Part shown: in pieces, positions 12,701 to 23,087 of the stretch
Numbering within the stretch: the first letter of the stretch is position 1
Layout: every line of letters starts with the position of its first letter
Assembly: GCA_008360975.2 (NCBI GenBank)
Contig: CM039192.1
Location: forward strand, 7,532,194 to 7,596,193
DNA length: 64,000 nucleotides
Direction: 5' to 3'
Origin: Lichenostomus cassidix
Lineage: Eukaryota > Chordata > Aves > Passeriformes > Meliphagidae
Program-made: the position numbers and the translations under genes
The notes under the pieces: model-generated
Databases searched by the model: none
The model's input: the letters and a program-made list of their open reading frames with translations, nothing else
What the model was told of the DNA's origin: nothing

Positions 12701-15594
12701 GCAGTGCCTGACTCAAAGCTGCCTTCTCAGTGTCTCTGCCCTCGAGAGAGTCATCCTTCTCCTCCACAGGAAACCTTTCCAGCTGGGAGCTTGCTTTGCA
12801 TGTTCCCTCTCACTGGTAACTGTCACCTCTTTCCTGCCTGCTGGCTTCCATCACCACCCCCTTGCCCCAGCTGTCCCCACTGTCACTTGGACCAGGTCAA
12901 TCCTGTCTGGTCATCCCTTGTCCCATCTCCAGGAGCTCTGTGGGACCACTGGACTGTGAGCACATTTCTGGGGAGTATGCCTGCCTTGCTCTAGGTAAAG
13001 CAGGGAGGAATTCTGATGTACCATGTAAGTGACCTTTAATAGTAACTCAGCAGCAACATTAACTTGGCTTTTACATGGGGTAAAAGCTCCCCACATCCTT
13101 ACTCTGATTTCTGCCAGAGTGAGGATCCCTGCTTCTTCTGGGCAGGAGATGGATGGTGATGCTGGCATACTCAGCAGGGGAGAGCTTCAGTGTCTGTCTG
13201 ATTTATTTTGGGATTCGACCCTAGGAATTATATTAAACTGGAGATTTTTTTGGTTTGCTTTTCATTTTGTGCTCATTATCGTTGCAGCTTTACCTTCCCC
13301 TTCCTTGCCCCATGGTGACCTGCTGCAGAATCCCATTTGCTGGGCTGGGGCTTTGCTGCCTGCCCGGGATGTGCCGCATCGGCACAGGCCGGTGGAGACA
13401 CCTTCTGGGGTTTGCCAGAAGTGGTTCAGATGAGCAGAAATGTTTTCTTTTAGGTGAGGACTTCAGGATGTGCTCCATCATTCCACCTCCCTCCTTTTCC
13501 TTGCCCTGCTCTTGGCCCTGTGGAAAGACAGCAATGCTGGCAGGCAGGGAGCCCACCAGCCATGCTGTGAGCGTGTCCTCAGGATTCAGCTTTTGAGATC
13601 CAGCTTCCCTCTCCTGCAGCCTTTGCCCTAAGAAGAGGACAGATTGAGAATCTCTCTCTTTCTATGGCTGGAAGCTTTCTGCTTTCCTGTCAGATCCAAC
13701 CAGGAGCCCCTGCTGCTCTCAGGTGGTTATGCCCAACTAGTTTTTGGCTTCCCACTGCTTCCTAATATTGTTAACCCCTGCAGCCATACTCTTTGTGCTT
13801 CCAAGCTCTCAGCACTTGCCCCCATGAAGACATCTGAAAACGGTGGGTATTCAGATCCTGGACACACGGACAGCTGGAACACATCTCTCCTCCTTTGCTC
13901 TCCATTACAGGAGCCAGTAGTCATCTGTTTGCAGAGCTGATTTTTGAAGTGGCTGGTAAGATGGTAGTTGGTGCAGATTGCTTTAAATAGCACCTCCAAA
14001 TTACAGCTGTCGGGGCTTGTTTAATTTTGAACAAAGACTACAAATTGTATTTATTGTTAGAGCTACTGATTTATTCAGAAGGACCTTTGGCTCCAGTCTG
14101 ATAGAGAAGCATTTTTCTGTCTCATAGAGAATCACGAACTCACCTGATGCTTATAAATGCCCTGGCTGCTGTGTGAAGCATGAGGAAGGAGAAGACTTAA
14201 TGGCTTCTGTCATCTGTAAAATCAGTGCAAGTCAGAATAACCACAGTAAAATCAGTGGAGACTACTTTCAGGGCCATAACTTGTCAAGAGAGAGAAGTAC
14301 TGCTGCCTGAAGATGATCTGTACAAGGACCTGCTCTGCTAGCCTGCAGTGCTGATTGTGGCTGGCCCTGGTCCAGCTCACCTTGGACCAAGTGGCTGAGG
14401 AGCTTTAGCACCTGCACCCCAAAAAATCAGATGAGCTACATCCCATAGGAATACTGTGGGAGAGGCATGAGGCATGTTGGATGAAGCCTGAGGGGCCTCA
14501 GACCCTCCTCTGACTTGTTGAAAGTGATGGTACAGTTCAGGTCTGTGGGTTTCAGCAGGAGCTGAGGACTTTCAGTGAACCCAAAAATCAGATCTTGCAA
14601 ACTCTCTTGAGCTGTCTATGGCTTGCTCCAAAGTGCCCTTTCAATCTGCATCTGATTGCCTGGAGGAGAAATTCAAAGTGCATCATGTAAGGCCATTTAA
14701 ATACCTCCTGGGTGTGTGGTGTCTGGTGCTTTGTCCTGGGATCACCTGGAAAGAGTTGGGGCTTTGTTGGGAGGTTGGTTTTTACCCAGCACCCTGGCCC
14801 CGTGTGTGGTCCCTGGGTGCCTGGCCAAGGATGCTGCACATGTGGTGTCACACCATGCTCTAGAGAAGCAGTCTTGGCACTGTTGGGTGTCCAGGAGTTG
14901 GCCTTGATGATTCTTGTGGGTACTTTCCAACTCAGGACATTCTATCAAACTCTTGCATTTAATGGAGGGGGAGTGGTGGCTTCTGGTGCATGTCCCTGGT
15001 GCTGGCAGGGACCTCAGGCAGTGTCATTACCTCCCTGTCCTGATGTTGGTGACTCTTACACAGCCTGAGCTGGCAGAGTCATGTCATCCCATGTGAGTCT
15101 TCACATGTGGTTTGCAGAAGCAGTGTGATTTCTATCTGCTCTATTTTGGGAGGTGGGTGTGGGAAGTGGTGTACAGCTGTGTCCCGAGCAGGCTCAGAAA
15201 CCAACACACAGGCTGAGACTTTTTTTTAACATTTCAGAAGCTGGAAGGAGTAAGTGTCAGGGGGTTGTCCTGGCCCTCATAGGAAAGATTCCTCTCTCCC
15301 TGGTTTCAATCCACCTGCGCTCCCATTAAATCTCCACATTAATTCCTGGATGCATTTTGTCTTGTGTAAGGTGTGGCTGAGTTGGGTGACAGGGACCCAG
15401 AGGGGTTGACACTTTTGTCAGTCCCTCCAGCTCCAGGCTGACCTGCTTCTGTCAGGAGGCTGTCTCAGCTCCACAGTGCTGGTGGAAGCACTTCCACAGC
15501 CCTTTGGCCCCTCTTCTTTGGGATGGGTCCTCTCTGCAGGTGGAGGCGATGCTCTCTGCTCCTTGCCTTCCTCCCTGCATTCCCAGCCTTGGCC
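9713..15594. other. Loop of the inverted repeat, left part, no gene seen
   Basis: About 5.9 kb of non-coding sequence lies between the left arm and duplicated block A copy 2. The only identified element is a short CR1 tail at about 14,880-14,950. I checked both strands for further HYDIN-like exons and could not support any, although strongly decayed ones could be missed by eye. Confidence 0.45.
14880..14950 (+). mobile_element. CR1 LINE 3' tail fragment
   Basis: The string gatgattcttgtgggtactt followed by 'ccaactcaggacattctat' is the familiar 3' end of avian CR1 LINEs. Only the tail is present, as expected for 5'-truncated copies. Confidence 0.75.
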
Positions 15595-15596
15595 TG

Positions 15597-15880
15597 GAGT
15601 GTTTTCCTGTGAAGTGCAAAGTATCTCTGTTCCTGAGGTTTCTTTTAAAACCAGCCCTCAGATTTCACAGGATATCCTAGAAACAAGTGAGTCCCTCCTT
15701 ACCTGCAGGTAGGCTGGCTATTTGGGATTTTCACATGGGTTCTTTCCCCTCAGCTTCCAAGAAAGGGTTTGCTGGCACTGGCCCTGGTATCACCTGTTTC
15801 TCTTAATGTATGGATTTTCATTTGCAATTTTTTGTTTGTTGTTCTTTGTACAAATCCAACCAATAATAATTTGAGGCAGA
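15597..15880 (+). repeat. Duplicated block A, copy 2
   Basis: This is a direct-orientation copy of 7,348-7,645. Both begin gagtgttttcctgtgaagtg and continue with colinear similarity. It is diverged more than the core of the large inverted repeat, so it is probably an older duplication. It sits alone inside the loop, without the neighbouring arm sequence. Confidence 0.6.
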
Positions 15881-16103
15881 GATTATTACAATTGTAAGAA
15901 CACATGACTCACAAGTGCCTTTTCTGGCTATTGGGATGCAGCATTTCGGACATTTGAGTGCAGAATAAATAGGCTGCAGCATAGAAAGGAAAGGGGGCTA
16001 TTGAGGAGAGCAGGAACTGTAACTGGGTGGGTGGTGAGCCAGTGTGGGGTGTTTGCTGGATGCCCTGCAAGCACCCACTGGGTGACTTTTGCATGCAAGG
16101 AGG

Positions 16104-16815
16104 TCACAGAATTGTAGATTGGTTTGGGTTTTGGAAGGAGACCTTGAAGACCATCCACTTCCAATCCCCCTGCCATGGGAAGGGACACTTTCAATTAGAC
16201 CAGGTTGCTCAGAGCCCCATCCAACCTGGCATTGAGCATGTCCAGGGATGTGCTGTGAACAGCTTAGGAAAAATTAGTGGAATGTTGAGAGCCCCATAAT
16301 CACCTTTGTAACAAGTCAAACCAGCCCAACCTGGATTTTTTCAGACACATCCTGCAGCCTAGAAAACCAAGGAGAAAACAACACCTTTGATCATGCTTCA
16401 AGTTCAGAGGCTCAACAACCATGAGAGCTGCCTAGAGATAGCCAAGAAGACCCTCTGAGATGAACTGTGCAGAGTCCAGCAGCTTAATAAATAAATGTAT
16501 CATCTTGAGCCAAGCATGCACCTTAGGCAGGATAGGGAAGAATTTTTTCCTAATATCTAAACCTACTCCCTTTCAGTTTGAAGCCTTCCCCCTTACCCTG
16601 TCACTACATGCTCTTGTAAATTGTCTTGCCCCATCTTTCCTGTAAGTTTCCTTCACTACTGGAAGGCTGCAATTAGGTCACCCCAAAACCTTTTCCAAGC
16701 TCAACAGTCCCAATTCTCTCAACCTTTCATCACAGAAGAGGTGCTCGATCCCTCTGATCAACTTTGTGGCCTCCTCTGGCCTCACTCCAGAGGTGAAGGA
16801 GCTGTGTCACACCAC
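16104..16815 (-). mobile_element. CR1 LINE fragment, reverse orientation, interrupted
   Basis: Two CR1 pieces lie in the same reverse orientation. 16,104-16,250 is the 3' tail ('cacagaattgtagattggtttgg' read on the plus strand). 16,540-16,815 is a more internal part, with 'cctaatatctaaacctac' and 'ggctgcaattaggtcacccc'. About 290 bp of unrelated sequence separates them, so the element was interrupted by an insertion or rearrangement. Confidence 0.75.
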
Positions 16816-16959
16816 GTAGGGAGAGAGACAATAAATACCCAGATAATGCAACTACTGTTCACCTGCGCATTCATTTCTCCCACTGTGCAAACGCCTTCCA
16901 GAGAAATCCTTTTTCCTGGGGCGAAGGTAAGTCTCTGGCATTTAACAGTGTGGCTGACA

Positions 16960-17490
16960 GCCGAGAGCCCACGTGCTGCGTGTTCTTGCGTTCAACCGAG
17001 CAAGCTCAGCAGCTTCTCCGGCGGCTGTGAGCCGGCCGGGGGCTTTGCCGTGTGTCCGTGTGTGTCCGTGTGTGTCCGTGTGTGTCCGTGTGTGTCCGTG
17101 TGTGTCCGTGTGTGTCCGTGTGTGTCCGTGTGTGTCCGTGTGGTGTCCGTGTGTCCGCGCTGCCCGGCCCTGGCCCCAGCCCAGGCCCCTCTCGCCCTCA
17201 CCCCTCACAGCCCGAGCGCTCCCGCCGCCGGGCCGGGCTGAGGGCGCGCCCGTGTGGCCGAGCGCCGCCATTGCAGCCCCGGTGGGCGGCCTCGGCCCGA
17301 ACAGCCCCGGCCCGGGCGGCCTTTGCCCGGCGCTTCCCCGCCGCTCGCAGGGCTCTGCGCACAGCCTCGCCCGCCCTGTCTGCCTGTCTGGCTGTGCAGA
17401 CAGAGCCTCCTCCTGCCCTTCTTGCTGTGGAGACAGAGCCTGCTCCTGTGCGGGGGCTGCGGGCGGGAGAGCGGCTCACTGCGGCTGAGC
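16960..17490. promoter_or_regulatory. Isolated CpG island inside the inverted-repeat loop
   Basis: The stretch is very GC-rich with dense CpG and stands out sharply from the AT-balanced flanks. It includes a 10-bp minisatellite (17,049-17,156) and, at about 17,264-17,274, a GCCGCCATTGC string that resembles a YY1 site in reverse. Such islands usually mark promoters, but no recognised gene starts here. The closest gene-like sequence is the minus-strand HYDIN-like remnant at 18,452-18,042, which points toward the island rather than away from it. It could be the promoter of an unannotated transcript, a displaced promoter, or simply GC-rich DNA. Confidence 0.5.
17049..17156 (+). repeat. Minisatellite, 10-bp unit tgtgtccgtg
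   Basis: Nine perfect head-to-tail copies of tgtgtccgtg fill 17,051-17,140, flanked by imperfect units. Because 10 is not a multiple of 3, the same peptide cycle appears in every frame, so the long open frames here are artefacts. Each unit contains one CpG. Confidence 0.97.
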
Positions 17491-17580
17491 CATCCTCAAT
17501 GCCCTCACCACCCTTCCTGAGGCACTTTGAGGGTGTTTTTAGACATGAGATTGTTTTTTAATCTGTATGCACAATGTCTG
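17475..17580 (+). repeat. Duplicated block D, copy 1 (direct repeat with 20,737-20,850)
   Basis: Shared strings are 'cacccttcctgagg', 'gagggtgtttttag', 'gagattgttttttaatc' (copy 2 'gagactgttttttcatc') and 'gcacaatg', in the same order and orientation. Copy 2 occupies exactly the interval that differs between the two inverted-repeat arms. Confidence 0.55.
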
Positions 17581-18041
17581 CTGCATTCGTTAGTTGGTGA
17601 ATTTGTTTTTGAAAGTGTTGGTATTTCCTCACCTTTTCCATCACGGCTGCTTGTAAAAATGCTTCAGTATTTTTATATCTCACAGTGACATCCACAACAT
17701 ATGCCTGGTTTCCTTTCACAAATACGAGGTCCTGTTTATGTAACTAATGGTTCTTATCTCTTACATGTGGTTCCTCCTGGAACACTACCCAGGCTTTCCT
17801 TTTAGCTTCCTTTGATACGATTTTGCAGAGGTAGTTGTGCCTTTTAATTTTCACAGTGGGATGTGGTTTCCCAGGACCAGGGTCTTGCTGTCTGTCCTGC
17901 AGAGACAGGACACTCAGCATCAGCTGCTTGATGGTCACAGCAGCCTCACTGCTGAATGCACATTGGAGCAACTCTATCTGTGCCTCTGAGATCAGAGTCA
18001 AACATTTTGTCACAAGTCTGAGTGCCCATGGGATGAGTGAC

Positions 18042-18220
18042 CTGTGCAGAAGCAGCTGCCAAAACAGCTCCTGGGGGCTGATCTCCAGCTCCCACTGTGC
18101 ACCCCTTGGCAGCACAGGCAGAAGACCACCAGCTCCAGGTTCTCCTTAATGCACCAGATGGGTTTGCCTTCCAAGAGGCCAGTGGAAGTGGGGTCTGTCC
18201 AAATGTTCCTGGACCTGTCC
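18042..18220 (-). pseudogene. HYDIN: Inverted HYDIN-like exon remnant B, frameshifted
   Basis: Read on the minus strand after an acceptor ttttgcag, the frame gives IWTDPTSTGLLEGKPIWCIK and ENLELVVFCLCCQGV. Near 18,093-18,104 the recognisable reading jumps frame to QWELEISPQELF...LLLHR and ends at a possible donor (cacag/gtcact). Phrases such as 'LEGKPIWC.KENLELVV' and 'WELEISPQELFF' are what I recall of HYDIN, so I assign it to that family. The strand is opposite to the four other HYDIN-like exons. Further downstream the open frame shows possible decayed continuation (SEAQIELLQCAF, VTIKQLM) down to about 17,890. Confidence 0.65.
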
Positions 18221-18287
18221 CTGCAAAAGTACAAACTCCATGAGCAGGATGAGCAGTGCCTGGACACTTCTAAGGTACTTGCCCTAC

Positions 18288-18452
18288 CTGCCTGCTTCTT
18301 GTTTGGTTTCAGCATCGTGCTGGCAGGGTCTAAAAGGAATTTTTCTGCTTTGCCATCATGCTTAAATAAGAAATGCACCTCTGCCTCCATGGGGGAGATA
18401 TTGATGGTTATCTTCTTGCAGCTGCTGGGACAGTTCTATGTGTTGCTCCTGT
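18288..18452 (-). pseudogene. HYDIN: Inverted HYDIN-like exon remnant A, with in-frame stop
   Basis: On the minus strand a strong acceptor (ccttttccctttttacag) opens a block that reads KKITINISPMEAEVHFLF, then KHDGKAEKFLLDPASTMLKP, and ends at a donor (gcag/gtaggg). A TAG stop lies at 18,436-18,438, in the same frame and just upstream of the KKITI segment. A 67-bp intron-like gap separates it from remnant B, but the phases across that gap do not match, another sign of decay. The Ig-like repeat pattern (charged turn, FLL.P.S..L.P) fits HYDIN. Confidence 0.6.
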
Positions 18453-19634
18453 CTGTAAAAAGGGAAAAGGCTGCAGAAGAGACTATTGCTTTTAACACAC
18501 ATTGAGGAAAGCACCCTGTGCCAGCAGTGGGAGGTGGCCCTGGAAAACCACAACCTAACAAATGGGAGGAAAAAGTATCCCAGTCAGGGGCACAGGGCAC
18601 AGTATGTGTGCTCATCCTTGCATTACATTAATGCCCTTTTACTTGGTGCCTCCACATCAGAAGCTTGACAATGCACAGGCCACTTCAAGAGAGTTTTACA
18701 CAAAATAAATTTCAAAGTGCCTGGAAAAATAACACTACACCAGACACATGGCTTCTTTCCCTTTCTTTCTTGGGTTGCCTTCCCTACAGAGAAGGCTTTT
18801 CTCCATAGAAAGGCTTTTGAAAAGATGTTTTAAAAATAGTGTTGCTTATCTCTTTCAGGAAAGTCATGAGACTGCCTTTGATTTCACGGGTTAGCTCAAA
18901 CTCCAAGGGAAGAAAATAGGGTCAATTCCCAAGGAGAATGCAAAAGATAACAAATGACCCATCTTTCTGTATGAAACAGAATTTGGAATTAAATTGTTAA
19001 AGGGGCAAATAGAAATCCCAGACTGTACATCAGCCTTGCTAAAGATCCTCTTTGGTTTTTAAACTATTTTGATTGAATTTCTCTTGAAATTCAAGGGCTA
19101 GGGGTTGTCAAAACACCCCTAGCCCTCCAGAGCTCCCATGGAGAAAAGAACTTAAATTCAAATGTAATTAAAAAAAAAGTCCAACATTAAAAATAGAAAT
19201 ACAGCAGCAGTTAAAACAACATTTTTAGGCAGACTCTATCCAGCAGTGAGGATGCAATGTAATTACAGGAAATGCAATTCCCACTGTGATTTCTCTGCAG
19301 GTTTCCCTCTGACACAAACATAGTGGCAGGCCAAATCATAAAATCTTAGTACTATTACAGACTAATGAAAGGTTGACACGTTTTGGGTTGCATGGCAACA
19401 TTTTGGTAGCATGGGGTGGGGGCTGCAGGGGTGGCTTCTGTGAGAATCTGCCAGAAGCTTCCCTGATGTCTGACAGAGCCAATGCCAGGTGGCTCCAAGA
19501 TGGAACCACCACTGGCCAAAGCCAAGATTCTGGCAATGCCACAGGAAGAGAAGCTGGGTGGCCAGGATACAAGTGAGAGACTTAACTTCTAACCCTGGAA
19601 AGAGATTTCTCTGGAACACATATGAGGGACCAGA
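18453..19634. other. Loop of the inverted repeat, right part
   Basis: About 1.2 kb of AT-rich non-coding sequence runs between the inverted HYDIN remnants and the right arm. It has scattered short A runs (for example at about 19,169-19,177). No gene or transposon was recognised. Confidence 0.5.
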
Positions 19635-21105
19635 GAGTGAAAAGGAAAGAATGGGTTGAACAGTTGGAAAAAAAAAATCTAAGCACACAAGAGTCTTGTC
19701 CAGGCAGGGAAAAAAAAAGGCATTTTTCTCTCTTGGCCAAATTAAATGTGTGTGTTTGGTGGATACTGGGAGGCTCTGCTGATGGGCTCCAGCAAGGTTA
19801 GATGTATGGATACTTAAATTCTACTGATCTCACCTTCCTGAGTCTTGATACTTGATTCTCTTGAATCATGTCAGACTGAATTAGTTTAATCTGATCACTT
19901 AGAATACCAACAGTGCTTAATGTGGATCAGAAATAATATCTGACATGCTGCCCTTCTGCCGGGCTCTTGATGAGCAATTTGAGGTGTTAATAGCTTGGAG
20001 ACCATCTTCATTTGCAGCTCTGCCATGCAGAATCACATGGTGGCTGCTGAGGGACCCAGAGCAAATACATTACTGCTTAATTAACATGCAGAGCAGAACA
20101 GGGAGCTGTCATAGCATCCACAGCAGGAAAGAGCCAGCACGGGGGTCATGCCAAAGCCTTTGGAGCAGAGGCTGCTCTCCTGCCACACGCTTGGGACCCT
20201 CAGCTGCCACCAACTCAGCAGACTCAGGTGACTCAGCATCAGGAGGAGCAAGTGCCTGCAGGCTCACGTCCAGCAAAGCCAATTGAGGGGGAGATGGGGT
20301 GATTAAAAGCTGAGCACTGATTCAGCATTCCCATTTCCAAAAACCTCAATTGGTTCTAAAGAAATGGGAGTAAAGAGAAACAGGCAAGCAGCCAACAAGT
20401 GGCCCCAGAGGAAATTAATTCCTCGCGGACTTCACTGGAATGTGCTTGTTTCTCTGTTATTATAAAATATATGCATTGTTCTAGCATCAAAATTAGATTT
20501 CCCCTTTAGCTTGTAATTAAACCCTAATTTAATTTGGCAGAAGATAACAGGGGCCTCCAAGCAGAGCTAACAGCACTACTCTTTTTTCTCCAGCTCCCTC
20601 CACTTGCTTTTGCTGACATTCCTCTGCGTCCCAGGGTCTGCTCATGAAGGTGCTGTACATCAAGAAGGGCCTCACAAAAAACTTGTTGGGATTTGATAAG
20701 ACCCAGCCAGACATGGGTCTGCAGGTGGGAGAGTGGGATGCTGCAGCTGAGCAATCCTAAATGCCCTCCTCCCCACCCTTCCTGAGGGTAAAGGAAAGTA
20801 AGCGAGGGTGTTTTTAGGGATGAGACTGTTTTTTCATCCATTAGCACAATGCCAGAGTGCTTGGCATGAGATGATCTGGGAGGTGGTAGCTGCTGTTAGA
20901 GCAAAGCAGAAAAATGAAGATGATAGTTCAGCCTGCCTAGATGACCATGAAAACAGGGTAACATTAGGTAGCCAACTGGAAGTGTTTGAGATGTGCAACC
21001 GCTGAGCTGGGGCTTTCCAAGGACAAAGGCTTAGATGAAGCAGTTTCTATGCCAGCAAGTCAGCAGTCATGATTTCCTCCTTGTTTCTGTAAAATCAGAT
21101 GATCC
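19635..21105 (-). repeat. Right arm of large inverted repeat
   Basis: This is the reverse complement of the left arm: 19,635-20,708 matches 9,712-8,643, and 20,853-21,105 matches 7,893-7,640. The two are separated here by about 145 bp that includes block D copy 2. Near-identity is concentrated at about 19,865-20,520. The arms are separated by about 9.9 kb of loop. Confidence 0.85.
20737..20850 (+). repeat. Duplicated block D, copy 2
   Basis: This is a direct-orientation relative of 17,475-17,580. It lies between the two matching parts of the right arm and is absent from the left arm, so either the left arm lost it or the right arm gained it. Confidence 0.55.
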
Positions 21106-21692
21106 TGGGGTGTATTATGCTATTTTATGCCAAGGGAGTGAGTGATTGCTGCCCTTACCCAAACAAGCCCAGCTCCTCTGCCCTGGGACTTTAGTGGGGC
21201 TCTGACCTGGCCTTCCCCAACCCTTTAGTGGCTGAATTGGAACAAGGGAAGTCAGCTTTCTGCCCTAATAAGCAATTTCTTTTTTAATGCCCTTGGAAAT
21301 AATCTTTACTGATGGTGGTGCTGATTTATTTTTGCCTTCTTTTGGTACTGTTTTCATGCTGTGCTTGTGCTTGTTGCATATGTCTCATATCACTGCAGCC
21401 AGGGGATTTGCCATGTCTCATCTGGTGCCTCGTTATTTACCTGCTGTACTGCATGATTCAATTAAGTGAAATGATTTTTAACTGTTATTCTGGAAGGCTC
21501 TGTATCTTTGAAGCAGATTCCTCTCATGAATGGCCCTAAATCGACTAGGAGGGAGAGAGAGGTGAGGGAGAGCTCTGTTGTGAGGTACAGGAGCACCAGC
21601 TAGGGAAAACACAGTGGGTGTTCTGCTGCATTGCTTGCCCAGTGGGAAATGGGTCAGTGCCAGCTGAAATTATTTCTGTGCCTCTCCTGCAG

Positions 21693-21885
21693 CCACAAAG
21701 AACTAAATCCAAAAGCCTGACCTTCACTATCAGTGGAAAGGGGCATCTGTCATGGGTGAGGATCCTGTGCCCAGGCCTTTGTAATAGAGGACGGGGACCC
21801 TGTGCTGTGCTTCAAGAGGCACCTGCTGGGTGATTCAGAGAAACTCCCTCTGGTTCTTTATAACTATGGCATCCTACCTGTCCAG
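21693..21885 (+). pseudogene. HYDIN: HYDIN-like exon with a 1-nt frameshift
   Basis: The acceptor cctctcctgcag opens KSKSLTFTISGKGHL and VRILCP, then the homologous frame shifts near 21,785-21,787. It continues EDGDPVLCFKRHLL, GDSEKLPLVLYNYGILPVQ to a donor (gtccag/gtgagg). The exon has one base more than a multiple of three, consistent with a single-base insertion. 'FTISG.G.L', 'LCFKR.LLG.SEKLPL.L.N.GILP' is the hallmark HYDIN Ig-like repeat. With the lesion at 5,800-6,054 this argues that the plus-strand HYDIN copy cannot encode a full protein. Confidence 0.75.
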
Positions 21886-22990
21886 GTGAGGACCTGCTCA
21901 GGTAATGCTCTGGTCTGGGAACCAGTGCTTGTCCCATGGAGGAAACGTCCCCCAAAATATGGCAGACCTGGGAACAGGTGTCAGAAATCCTTTTTAAGCA
22001 AATGACTGATTTCTGCTCTGAAGGGAGGGAGTTCTTGGAAATTGGATTTTCTGACCAGCTGATTTTCTCTTCAGCTGAATGCAAGACAGGAAAGGTGGGA
22101 GGGGGATGTTCTGCCCTGTCTCTGAACTCACATTTTGTTCTCATGGGCATGTGTGATGTCCCAGTTCCATTAGATTGTATTTGATCCTACATTTTAATCG
22201 AACTTGGTTGTGGTTTAATTACATTATGCTCATTACTTTTAGTACTGGTTTTTTCCATCTGACTTTACTTGGCCTTTGTGCTAAGTGCTGTGTTTGAAGC
22301 AGGGAGATGTGCTGGGTTCTCCCTGCTGGGCCAGTGGCGCTGTGATGTTAATCCACGTGCCATCCTGTATTCATACCTATGTTCCCTTTTCTCGGTTCAT
22401 TTTGAGGACTTTTGTGGAGAAGGTAAATTGATTAACCATGAAGCATGATCGTCTATGAAGGGGAAATGTGTGCCCAGCTCTTGACTTGGCCAAGCAGCAG
22501 CCAGATGTTAGACATAGTTTTCTTCCTTGGGCTTTCTGTCCCCCAAGCTTTTCTTGTGGACTCTGCAAGATTTCCTCCTAGCAAGTTGTAGGAGGCTTTT
22601 CTGTTCTTCTAGACATGCTAGGTTTAGTTGTTGGGGATTATCACCACATCGTTGGACTCTATGAGGTCTTTACTGCATGTGGGAAGGTACCAGGCTGAAG
22701 AAGGGCAACCCTTGAGCCCATAGCCAGTCAGCTGAAGCCAAAATCCCTCTTTGGTTCAGTTTTCCATATGGCAGGAGCTGGCTGGAAGCAGATGGAATGA
22801 GAACTGGGCATCAGCCCTGCAGAAAGGCTCCATGTTATGGGAAGTAGCATCTTCTGTTCCTACCTTTCTCTATCAAACCTCACATAAATCCACAGTGAGG
22901 TGCAGATTCCTGGCTCAGCTGCTCATCACATCCATCCCTTTTGCTATCAATCCTGTTCCAGTTTAGTCTGGGCTCTCTGGTTCTCCCTAG

Positions 22991-23087
22991 GTGGGACACC
23001 TCTTATGCTGGATGTGCCAAGGACATCAAAGGGACCTTGAAATTAGATGTGCCGGTCACTTTCAAAAGGCACCCTATGAAGTGTGAG
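22991..23087 (+). pseudogene. HYDIN: HYDIN-like exon, last one visible before VAC14
   Basis: After the acceptor ttctccctag the frame reads WDTSYAGCAKDIKGTLKLDV followed by PVTFKRHPMKCEV. Only a weak donor (gag/gtggcc) closes it, so the 3' boundary is uncertain and the open frame runs on to about 23,138. Beyond it, up to the VAC14 CpG island, there is no AATAAA or ATTAAA, so a normal HYDIN 3' end is not visible. The assignment rests on the PVTFKRHPMKCEV segment and on position; it is less certain than for the other exons. Confidence 0.6.

Noticed and set aside
16621..17561. Long plus-strand open frames with VSVCVRVCPC-type repeats
   Set aside because: They are translations of the 10-bp minisatellite, which gives the same peptide cycle in every frame.
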